A stretch of 43,769 bases of DNA. Origin: a virus. Position numbers and translations under genes: made by a program. This document shows, in pieces, positions 31,320 through 37,121 of this stretch. Location of the stretch: the IMG/VR virus record IMGVR_UViG_3300042002_000074, positions 1 to 43,769 of that record; one strand, written 5' to 3'. A model generated the notes under the pieces. That model saw only the letters and a list, made by a program, of their open reading frames with translations, searched no databases and was not told where the DNA came from. Within the stretch, counting starts at the first letter, position 1, and every line of letters starts with the position of its first letter.

Positions 31320-32129
31320 ATGGATCTCAGCGTGCTGTTCAAGCGCGCGGGACAGGTCGCCGCGGAAAATTCACCGGCGATTCTCACCGCGATCGGTGTC
31401 ACAGGCACCCTGACCACCGCATATCTTGCGGCCAAGGGAGCGCTCAAGGCTGCGGAGGCTCTCAAGGAAGCGGAGGAGGCCAAGACCGCTGAGTTCGAGG
31501 CGGAGTCCCCCGCGAACCGTGGGCTGAAGAACGTACCCGAACCGCTCACCACCCAGGAGAAGTTCGAAGCTACCTGGGAGCACTTCGTCCCCGCAGCTAT
31601 GAGCGCTGCGATGACCGTGGCTGCGATCATCTGCTCCAACCGGATCAGCGACCGTCGTACGGCGGCCCTGGCGTCGGCATATTCCGTCGTCAAGGAGAGC
31701 TACACCGAGTACCAGGCGAAGACCGCCGAGAAGGTCGGGCCGAAGAAGGCCCAGGAGATCAAGGACGACGTCGCCGCGGAGATGGTCAAGCGGCATCCGA
31801 TCCGGTCGACCGAGGTCATCATGACCGGTGGGGGCCAGGTCCCGTTCTACGACCGCTGGTCGGGTCGCTATTTCTACAGCGACATCGAGTCGGTCCGCAA
31901 GGGTGTCAATGACTTCAACCAGCGGCTTCTCCACGACATGTACGCTTCGCTGAATGAATTCTGGAGCATGATCAAGGTTCCTTCGGCAGCGTGTGGCGAG
32001 TACCTCGGCTGGACCTCGGACAACTTCCTCGAGATCGATATCACGTGGGTGACGATCGAAGGCGAGCGTGTCGCGGTCGTCGACTTCAAGACCCTTCCGA
32101 TCGCGAAGTACGACCGGAGTAGTTATTGA
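31320..32129 (+). CDS. DUF6353-like membrane protein 1
   Basis: A 269-residue protein. Two membrane regions, about 19-41 (SPAILTAIGVTGTLTTAYLAAKG) and about 91-107 (VPAAMSAAMTVAAIICSN), are separated by a charged helix. Then come RRTAALASAYSVVKESYTEYQAKTAEKVGPKK and a soluble C-terminal half with aromatic-rich segments. The order SPxIL-x-x-x-G-x-x-G-T, then RxAALxxAY, matches the DUF6353 phage family of unknown function. The gene at 37118 is a second, distant member. ACAGGAG precedes the ATG. Confidence 0.65.
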   Translation: MDLSVLFKRAGQVAAENSPAILTAIGVTGTLTTAYLAAKGALKAAEALKEAEEAKTAEFEAESPANRGLKNVPEPLTTQEKFEATWEHFVPAAMSAAMTVAAIICSNRISDRRTAALASAYSVVKESYTEYQAKTAEKVGPKKAQEIKDDVAAEMVKRHPIRSTEVIMTGGGQVPFYDRWSGRYFYSDIESVRKGVNDFNQRLLHDMYASLNEFWSMIKVPSAACGEYLGWTSDNFLEIDITWVTIEGERVAVVDFKTLPIAKYDRSSY

Positions 32130-32143
32130 AGAGCAGGCGACCC

Positions 32144-32209
32144 CTCAGGTGATCCCTATGGGAACCCGTACTGGAAGGCCGCCTACCACTACTGCACTAC
32201 AGACCTGAG
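32144..32209 (+). ncRNA. Structured element between genes, role unknown
   Basis: CTCAGGT (32144-32150) pairs exactly with ACCTGAG (32203-32209). Inside, TCCC-TAT-GGGA forms a small hairpin near 32153-32163. The layout superficially recalls a tRNA acceptor and D arm, but there is no T-arm signature or plausible anticodon stem. It may be a leader structure for the gene at 32231. Confidence 0.4.
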
Positions 32210-32230
32210 CGATATTTACGGAGACCCGGA

Positions 32231-32794
32231 GTGTCCGTGACCTCATATTGCAGGGACTGCCTGATCCGCGATTCCTGTAAACCGGGTACGCCCTGTCGTC
32301 GGATGAGCGATCTGTTCAACAAAAACAAGACCCGTGCACCAAAATCGAAAGGCATGACCAATACCATGGCCAACAACGCCAAGAACAACGTGACCGCCGC
32401 TGACGTCGTCGCCCAGGCCGCCGAGGAGAAGCTCGTCGAGAAGACGGTTCCGGCGCAGAGCGAGAAGACCGAGTCGGTCACGGAGGAGGTCACCGTCACG
32501 ACCACGGAGACCGAGTCGCCGGAGCTGACGGTCCTCGAGGGCGGCAAGAAGACCTTCAAGGAGCGTCTGACGGCCCTGGCCAAGAAGGTCGAGGAGAACA
32601 AGAAGCTCGTCGTCGCCGTGGGTGTCGCTGCTGCGGCTGCCACCGTGGCCATCGCCAAGATCGCTGCGAAGAAGTCCCTCGAGAAGGAAGCGGCCAAGGA
32701 GGAGCTCGAGTACGACGACGAGCTGAACCCGGCCGTCGACCCGGTGACAGGTGACGTCATCAAGACCGACGAGTCCGTCGAGAACGCCGCCTGA
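32231..32794 (+). CDS. Membrane protein with Cys-rich N-terminus
   Basis: A 187-residue protein if GTG 32231 is used (ACGGAG upstream). Residues 7-22 hold four Cys (C-x2-C-x4-C-x5-C) that could bind zinc or an iron-sulfur cluster. A Thr/Glu-rich stretch (about 60-100), a Lys-rich helix and one membrane segment (about 133-151, VVAVGVAAAAATVAIAKIA) follow, then an acidic end. ATG at 32354, with AAAGG upstream, would make a 146-residue form without the Cys motif; codon use becomes more GC-ending from there, so both products are possible. Confidence 0.55.
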   Translation: MSVTSYCRDCLIRDSCKPGTPCRRMSDLFNKNKTRAPKSKGMTNTMANNAKNNVTAADVVAQAAEEKLVEKTVPAQSEKTESVTEEVTVTTTETESPELTVLEGGKKTFKERLTALAKKVEENKKLVVAVGVAAAAATVAIAKIAAKKSLEKEAAKEELEYDDELNPAVDPVTGDVIKTDESVENAA

Positions 32795-32812
32795 TCAACC
32801 CCGCTGACGTAC

Positions 32813-32849
32813 GAGGCGGTGAGTGGGACATATTCCTGCTTACCGCCTC
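32813..32849. terminator. Hairpin between genes, possible terminator
   Basis: GAGGCGGT (32813-32820) pairs exactly with ACCGCCTC (32842-32849) around a 21-base loop that displays an ATATTC word. A short TGTGCGTGTTG stretch follows rather than a T-run, so termination would be weak; an RNA-processing or regulatory hairpin is an alternative. Confidence 0.5.
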
Positions 32850-32886
32850 TGTGCGTGTTGACTAACAGAAAGCTGAGGATATTCAC

Positions 32887-33426
32887 ATGCCCGCTGTCAT
32901 GAGGACGATACGTTACACCGACCTGGACGGTAACCCCCAGGCGGTCGACTACTGGTTCTCGCTCGGAAAGACCGACGCGATCAAGATGGACTTCGTCCAC
33001 CGGGATGACCCCAAGGCATACCTGGAGTCCATCGCCAAGAACCAGGAGAGCCGGAATGTCATGGAGCTCTGGGAAGAGCTCCTCTTCAAGTCCGTCGCCC
33101 TGCGTACGGAGAACCACCTCGTCAAGAACCAGGAGATCCTGGACCGGTTCATCGGCTCCGGCGCCTATGAGCAGCTCTTCAACGAGCTGATCGAGTCCGA
33201 GGACGGCGGCGCGGCCTTCTTCCTGAGCATCATGCCCCAGGAAGTCCAGGAGAACGCGTCCAAGGAGATAGAGCGGAACACCAAGGAGTACACGAACGAC
33301 GAACTCCTCGCTCTGGACGACGAGACGTTCTTCGCGGTGGCCGGTACGAAGAACGTGATGGACATGGACAGGCGCTTCATGCAGATCGCCTGGCAGCGCA
33401 AGGAGAACGGTCGCAAGACGGCCTGA
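32887..33426 (+). CDS. Conserved phage protein, tail-chaperone-like pattern
   Basis: A 179-residue acidic protein starting RTIRYTDLDGNPQAVDYWFSLGKTDAIKMDF. It continues with helical segments and GSGAYEQLFNELIESEDGGAAFFLSIMPQEV. I recall this YTDLDG/FNG-type opening from proteins labelled tail assembly chaperones or unknown in siphoviruses. Here it lies 16 kb past the tape measure among accessory genes, so a tail role is uncertain. The ribosome-binding site is weak (GAGGATATTCAC). Confidence 0.6.
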   Translation: MPAVMRTIRYTDLDGNPQAVDYWFSLGKTDAIKMDFVHRDDPKAYLESIAKNQESRNVMELWEELLFKSVALRTENHLVKNQEILDRFIGSGAYEQLFNELIESEDGGAAFFLSIMPQEVQENASKEIERNTKEYTNDELLALDDETFFAVAGTKNVMDMDRRFMQIAWQRKENGRKTA

Positions 33427-33438
33427 CTCCAATGATGT

Positions 33439-33580
33439 GATGACCGGGGCTCTCAGCAATAACAACGACGCACGTAGGGGTCTCACCCGAGCGTCGAAAC
33501 TTATATTCGGGATGCTGAGAGACAAAACGACAGCCGAGGCCCTATCGCCCCCGTATGGGTAAACATGTGCCCCGGTCATC
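33439..33580 (+). ncRNA. Multi-stem structured RNA candidate
   Basis: Within a 178-base gene-free gap, several stems can be read. Outer stem GATGACCGGGGC (33439-33450) with GCCCCGGTCATC (33569-33580), 12 exact pairs. Second stem CTCTCAGCA (33450-33458) with TGCTGAGAG (33513-33521). Inside that, CGACGC (33466-33471) with GCGTCG (33491-33496), capped by GGGT-CTC-ACCC (33478-33488). A competing hairpin GGGT (33557-33560) with GCCC (33569-33572) uses part of the outer stem. The gene at 33605 starts 24 bases later, so a cis-acting leader or a stand-alone RNA are both possible. Confidence 0.7.
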
Positions 33581-33604
33581 TCATATTCCCGCCAAGGAGG
33601 AACA

Positions 33605-33784
33605 ATGCGTGATGCTCGTACTTACTGCGAAGAGCACGGTGACAAGCGAGTGTTTTCACATCAGTCGACCGACCGTGGCGAGATCGTGAACGTATACGCC
33701 GACGACTGGACTCCGAACTGCCGGATCTACGTCGGGACCGGTAAGTACGTTCGTGACGGTCACCGGCCCGAGCGTACAAGCTGA
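33605..33784 (+). CDS. 59-residue Cys/His protein
   Basis: MRDARTYCEEHGDKRVFSHQ, then a polar region with WTPNCRIYVGTGKY and a basic end. C8, H11, H19 and C39 could form a small metal site, but spacing is irregular. CCAAGGAGGAAC gives a strong ribosome-binding site. It follows the structured RNA candidate directly. Function unknown. Confidence 0.6.
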   Translation: MRDARTYCEEHGDKRVFSHQSTDRGEIVNVYADDWTPNCRIYVGTGKYVRDGHRPERTS

Positions 33785-33802
33785 TTTTCCCGGGAGGGAA
33801 AA
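33785..33802. terminator. Perfect hairpin after the Cys/His gene
   Basis: TTTTCCC, loop GGGA, GGGAAAA starts right at the end of the stop codon. On the + strand the T-run precedes the stem, so this would work better as a terminator for transcription from the other strand or as a 3' protective or leader hairpin for the secreted peptidase gene. Confidence 0.4.
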
Positions 33803-33834
33803 ACCGAAGAAAGTTTTCAGGGGAGGGAACCCGC

Positions 33835-34317
33835 ATGAACAGCGTACACAAGATCACCGTCATACTCGTCCTGGCTCTCGGATTCGTCGTGGGTGGGGTC
33901 TCCAACGCAGAGGCCGCCCCGACGCTCCGATCATCGGCGATGAGTTCCGCCAAGACCCAGAAGGGCGCCCGCTACGTCTGGGGAGCCGAGGGCGGGTACA
34001 GCAAGGGCTACGACTGCTCGGGCCTCGTGTACTGGGCGTACAAGAGACACGGCAAGACGCTTCCGCGAGTCGCCCAGGACCAGTACAAGAAGGCCCCGAG
34101 GAAGATCCGCGCGAGGGACCGCAAGCCCGGCGATCTGATATTCATCGCCGACACCCGTGGGCGCATCTACCACGTCGGGATATTCACCGGCGTCCGGAAC
34201 GGCAAGGGCTACATGCTCAACGCGAACAGCGGTCGCTACCGGGGGTACAAGGTCGTTGAGGCTCCGGTGATCGAGTACACCGCCGGTTCCCCGATCGAGT
34301 TCTATGCGGCATATTGA
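33835..34317 (+). CDS. Secreted NlpC/P60 peptidoglycan endopeptidase
   Basis: A 160-residue protein with a cleavable signal peptide (hydrophobic VILVLALGFVVGG, likely cut near AEA-AP at about 27-28). The NlpC/P60 domain has YVWGAEGG, catalytic DCSGLV (C61), RKPGDLIF, and YHVGIFTG (H113), with the third polar residue probably in MLNANSG. It should cut peptide cross-links in the cell wall after Sec export, without needing the holin. Its place among accessory genes suggests wall remodelling during infection rather than final lysis. GGGGAGGGAA precedes the ATG. Confidence 0.85.
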   Translation: MNSVHKITVILVLALGFVVGGVSNAEAAPTLRSSAMSSAKTQKGARYVWGAEGGYSKGYDCSGLVYWAYKRHGKTLPRVAQDQYKKAPRKIRARDRKPGDLIFIADTRGRIYHVGIFTGVRNGKGYMLNANSGRYRGYKVVEAPVIEYTAGSPIEFYAAY

Positions 34318-34532
34318 TGTGTGCCAACTGCGCGCTGGGTGATCCGCGAACTCACGTAGACGGGACCATATTGGACCGTGATCTGAATCCTCTGACCGAG
34401 GGAACCGAAGATCAGATCATGGACTACATCATGGCTAACCCTCTTGTCGTACACGCGGTATGGGTTGCAGGGGAAGGCGAGCCCATATCCATCGACGAGT
34501 GGACCCAGTGGATAGATGAAACCCAAGCTTGA
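34317..34532 (+). CDS. Small protein, unknown function
   Basis: A 71-residue acidic protein: MCANCALGDPRTHVDGTILD, then TEDQIMDYIMANPLVVHAVWVAGEGEPISIDEWTQWIDE. An N-terminal CxxC pair is present, the rest looks like a small alpha/beta fold. The start shares TGATG with the stop of the peptidase gene, so translation is coupled. No family recognised. Confidence 0.6.
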   Translation: MCANCALGDPRTHVDGTILDRDLNPLTEGTEDQIMDYIMANPLVVHAVWVAGEGEPISIDEWTQWIDETQA

Positions 34533-34559
34533 TTCCTGAGAGCAAACGGAAGGCTAGGT

Positions 34560-34727
34560 ATGAAAACCAAGCTCCGAAGCAATCAGTGCAGCAAGTGTGA
34601 GAACACCCACGAGAAGTGTGCGGACGGAAGACGCTGCAAGAAGTGGCGCCGTTCTTACGAGGTCTGCATCGTGTTCGGGACGAGGCCGTTCAAGCCCGGT
34701 TTCTCTGGAGCGCGCATTTCTCTTTAG
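34560..34727 (+). CDS. Cys-rich 55-residue protein
   Basis: MKTKLRSNQCSKCENTHEKC, then ADGRRCKKWRRSYEVCIVFG and a basic end. CxxC (10-13), C20, C26 and C36 suggest a small zinc site. The body is strongly basic and could contact nucleic acid. GGAAGGCTAGGT gives a moderate ribosome-binding site. Function unknown. Confidence 0.6.
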   Translation: MKTKLRSNQCSKCENTHEKCADGRRCKKWRRSYEVCIVFGTRPFKPGFSGARISL

Positions 34728-34760
34728 AGGACAAATGTCCATAAATGGGAAGGAGGAGAC

Positions 34761-35054
34761 GTGAACGACTACACCTACCAGCAGCAGGAAACCGAATCCG
34801 GAGTCCATATCCTGATCTTCAAGGACGAGGACGGATCACATACCTTCTATCGGAAGGTGTTCGTTCCCGTCTCCGAGTTCCATCCTGACGCTATCGCTTG
34901 CGCGGTGGATGGAAAGTTCCATGAGCTATTCACCGGTTCCCACGAGAACATGGTGAAGTGGCTCAAGGAAAACCCCGGACAGGCAACGATGGTCGGTACC
35001 GGGAAGGACTTCCAGATCCTCTCGGTAGCTGAGTACATATCTCTCCGCGACTAG
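34761..35054 (+). CDS. Small soluble protein, unknown function
   Basis: A 97-residue protein with regular alternation of strands and helices: SGVHILIFKDEDGSHTFYRKVFVP, DAIACAVDGKFHELFTGSHENMVKWLKENPG and DFQILSVAEYISLRD. No motif or membrane segment. GTG at 34761 follows GAAGGAGGAG. Its stop codon abuts copy 10 of the 36-nt element. Confidence 0.6.
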   Translation: MNDYTYQQQETESGVHILIFKDEDGSHTFYRKVFVPVSEFHPDAIACAVDGKFHELFTGSHENMVKWLKENPGQATMVGTGKDFQILSVAEYISLRD

Positions 35055-35090
35055 TCGCAAGTTTTACAGGGGCTTTAATGAGACCCCTAC
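35055..35090 (+). promoter_or_regulatory. 36-nt promoter-like element, copy 10
   Basis: Hexamer TTTAAT at 35074-35079; otherwise follows the pattern (TCGCA start, TTTTACA, GAGACCCCTAC end). It lies 5 kb from copy 9, which shows the cassette can move or be inserted as a unit. Confidence 0.65.
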
Positions 35091-35109
35091 GAAAGGACCA
35101 CCTGTCATC

Positions 35110-35271
35110 ATGAGCCCCAAGACCAAGATGAAGCTCCTCCAGGTCGCCTCGAGCCTTGCGTTCTCCCTCATCCTCGGATCCACGTGGAAGTTGGGAAAGC
35201 AGGTCGACGAGAAGATCAAGGACCACTTCACCGACGAGTCCGATAAGCCCACTGACGAGCAGAACGACTGA
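35110..35271 (+). CDS. Cassette 10: small membrane protein
   Basis: A 53-residue protein: MSPKTKMKLLQVASSLAFSL, ILGSTWKLGKQVDEKIKDHF, and an acidic tail. One membrane segment at about 9-24. GAAAGGA precedes the ATG with the cassette spacing (slightly longer). It is flanked by its own element and terminator, isolated from the other nine cassettes. Function unknown. Confidence 0.7.
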   Translation: MSPKTKMKLLQVASSLAFSLILGSTWKLGKQVDEKIKDHFTDESDKPTDEQND

Positions 35272-35289
35272 CCGTACAACTCACACCCG

Positions 35290-35312
35290 ACCCCTACAAG
35301 GGGTTTGGGTTT
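35290..35312 (+). terminator. Terminator-like hairpin after cassette 10
   Basis: ACCCC, loop TACAA, GGGGT, then TTGGGTTT, the same form as after cassette 2. Confidence 0.75.
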
Positions 35313-35331
35313 ATCGGATTGAGGTAGCTCG

Positions 35332-36033
35332 ATGGAAGAATTCCCGGGGAACAGCTTCGCCGCGAAGAAGATAAAGGTGGCGAAGGTGGAGCCGACCGAA
35401 GAGGGTATCCCCACGGTCGAGGAGAAGGAACGGGAGAAGCTCGAGTCTGTCGTGAACGGTAAGGTCGAGCAGCGCAAGAAGACGCTCGGCGCCAAGTTCA
35501 AGCAGCACTTCGTTACGGAAGGCGAGGGCTTCCTCGACCATCTCGTCGAGAAGGTGGTCATTCCGAAGTCGCTGGAACTGGTGAACACCATCATCCGACA
35601 GACGGCGGACGCCTTCGCTCAGGGTGTTGAGGAGGCTCTCTTCGGGAAGAGCACGCCTCGTCCTACCACTCCCCCGCGACCGGGTTACGGCAACGTGCAC
35701 CGGCCTACCCCTTACCACCAGATGTCGGCCTCGGCTCGACCGGTCACCTCCAACACCTTCCAGCCCGTGATCAGGCGTTCCAACATCGTCAAGGACGTCG
35801 TTGTCGAAATCCGTGAGGATGCCGAGCTGGTGATCGACACCTTGAGGGGTGTCATCGAGAGGCACGGGTACTGCACGCTGGCCGACTTCTACGACCTCGT
35901 CGACATCACGCCCACGAGTACCGACAACGAGTGGGGTTGGACCGACCTCCGAAGCGCTCGGTCCAAGGAACTCAGCAGTGGGGGATATTTGATCGTTCTC
36001 CCTCGGCTTGAGTCGCTCGAAGCCGGACGCTAG
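35332..36033 (+). CDS. Conserved phage protein, unknown function
   Basis: A 233-residue protein. VVNGKVEQRKKTLGAKFKQHF, a helical region FLDHLVEKVVIPKSLELVNTIIRQTADAFAQGVEEALFG, a Pro/Arg/Tyr-rich linker (about 105-140), then NIVKDVVVEIREDAELVIDTLRGVIERHG and ADFYDLVDITPTSTDNEWGWTDL, ending GGYLIVLPRLE. The layout is found in many siphoviruses of Gram-positive hosts, often next to DUF6353 genes, but no function is known to me. GAGGTAG is the ribosome-binding site. Confidence 0.65.
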   Translation: MEEFPGNSFAAKKIKVAKVEPTEEGIPTVEEKEREKLESVVNGKVEQRKKTLGAKFKQHFVTEGEGFLDHLVEKVVIPKSLELVNTIIRQTADAFAQGVEEALFGKSTPRPTTPPRPGYGNVHRPTPYHQMSASARPVTSNTFQPVIRRSNIVKDVVVEIREDAELVIDTLRGVIERHGYCTLADFYDLVDITPTSTDNEWGWTDLRSARSKELSSGGYLIVLPRLESLEAGR

Positions 36034-36046
36034 ACACCCCACTGTC

Positions 36047-36187
36047 ATGGACGGCATGTCTCAGAAGAAGGAGCTGGTCAAGAAGGCCTACCCCCACAGC
36101 AAGACCTGGGCCTCGAAGGTGAACAACATGCCTGAGGCCCAGGTTACGGCCATATTTATCAGACTCAAGCGGGAGGGAAAGATCTGA
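36047..36187 (+). CDS. 46-residue basic protein
   Basis: MDGMSQKKELVKKAYPHSKT, then WASKVNNMPEAQVTAIFIRL and KREGKI. Helical, basic, without a membrane segment. The sequence has the look of a short phage family with KKAYP...W..KV..M...QV.AI. The stop shares TGATG with the next start. Function unknown. Confidence 0.6.
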   Translation: MDGMSQKKELVKKAYPHSKTWASKVNNMPEAQVTAIFIRLKREGKI

Positions 36188-36435
36188 TGAAGAAATTCAT
36201 GCTTTACACCCTCGGTGGTACCACCGTATTCGTCGCTGGTGCTGCAACGGCAACCTGGGTTGTCGGTCGAATGGTTCTTCCGGTGGTCGACACCGACAAG
36301 GTCGTCGACAGGGTCATGCAGGGCTACGACAAGGCGCAACGAGCGATCGAGCGAAGGGTGTTCGGCGAGGAAATCAAGCGCCCTTCTCCGCCGCCGGTTA
36401 TTGGGGTCGGTTATCGCCCCCGGAATCCGAACTAA
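36187..36435 (+). CDS. Small membrane protein
   Basis: An 82-residue protein: one membrane segment at about 5-34 (MLYTLGGTTVFVAGAATATWVVGRMVLPVV), then an amphipathic helix DKVVDRVMQGYDKAQRAIERRVFG and a Pro-rich end. The start is coupled to the previous gene (TGATG) with GGGAGGGAAA upstream. Function unknown. Confidence 0.65.
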   Translation: MKKFMLYTLGGTTVFVAGAATATWVVGRMVLPVVDTDKVVDRVMQGYDKAQRAIERRVFGEEIKRPSPPPVIGVGYRPRNPN

Positions 36436-36447
36436 GGAGAGATCACC

Positions 36448-36630
36448 ATGTTTCGTTTCACCGCGGGCATTGTGTGTGGCGTTCTCATCGGTCGTCCGAT
36501 CGTCGGCATGGTAGGGCGCAGGGTACTGCCTTTCGTGCTCGAGAAGACTCTCATGGGAGCATCCACGACTCTGGGCTACATCGCGGACCGTCTCGACGAG
36601 CTCAACGAGAAGAAGGATCGACGATCATGA
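36448..36630 (+). CDS. Small membrane protein
   Basis: A 60-residue protein: MFRFTAGIVCGVLIGRPIVG, RRVLPFVLEKTLMGASTTLG and a charged end. Hydrophobic segments at about 4-23 and 26-42, the second weaker. GRPIVG/RRVLPF resembles the RMVLPVV region of its neighbour, hinting at duplication. AAGGAGAG precedes the ATG; the stop overlaps the next gene as ATGA. Confidence 0.6.
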   Translation: MFRFTAGIVCGVLIGRPIVGMVGRRVLPFVLEKTLMGASTTLGYIADRLDELNEKKDRRS

Positions 36631-37121
36631 CGAATATTCCCAGGGCATACAACGAACTGGTCGGTACCCTCCTGTCGGAGGAGGACCGTGCAAAGTTCGA
36701 GTGGGCGATCGGGTCGGCTCTTATCAACGGACCTCGAACCGTCCTTCTGATTCACGGTTCTCCGGCCAGCGGGAAGTCTACGCTCCTGAACATCGTCAGG
36801 AAGCTCGTGATGATCCCGGTCAACGGGGGATACGCTCCTCGTGTGCTCATCAAACACGAGGTGGACCGTCTCGAACTCGACCGGGACATGCGTCTCGATT
36901 CCGACTCGTACATCTTCGCGGCGAACAACCAACCCGTCTATATTCCCAAGGGTGTAGAGGTCATCAACACCTCCGGGAACCGAGTCTCGGTTCACAAGCA
37001 TTACGTACTCATGGACGAGATCGGTGACGAAGCGATCGACATCGCCAACCACTGTCTCGACGTCTACCACAACACTCCGAACACCATCAGCTTCAACAAC
37101 CCTCAGGAGAACGACCGATGA
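36627..37121 (+). CDS. Truncated D5/P4-like helicase paralogue
   Basis: A 164-residue relative of residues about 138-345 of the large replication protein. Shared: AYNELVGTLLSEEDRAKFEWAIGS, Walker A GSPASGKST (about 44-52), IFAANNQPV (sensor 1-like), and IANHCLDVYHN. The region between Walker A and sensor 1 is shortened: the stretch holding the Walker B-type acidic residues and the following conserved segment in the large protein is missing, as is the RR pair expected to act as arginine finger. It may bind ATP yet not work as a helicase. ATGA overlaps couple it to both neighbours. Confidence 0.7.
   Translation: MTNIPRAYNELVGTLLSEEDRAKFEWAIGSALINGPRTVLLIHGSPASGKSTLLNIVRKLVMIPVNGGYAPRVLIKHEVDRLELDRDMRLDSDSYIFAANNQPVYIPKGVEVINTSGNRVSVHKHYVLMDEIGDEAIDIANHCLDVYHNTPNTISFNNPQENDR

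Noticed and set aside
32144-32209. Possible tRNA
   Set aside because: A 7-bp outer stem exists, but there is no T-loop signature, no CCA context and no proper anticodon arm.
32857-32886. TTGACT ... TATTCA as a sigma-70 promoter
   Set aside because: The would-be -10 is only a few bases before the start codon and the TATTC belongs to the general ATATTC word, so a promoter is unlikely.
32197-33579. A 460-codon minus-strand frame
   Set aside because: It covers two supported + strand genes and the structured gaps, with no recognisable domain.
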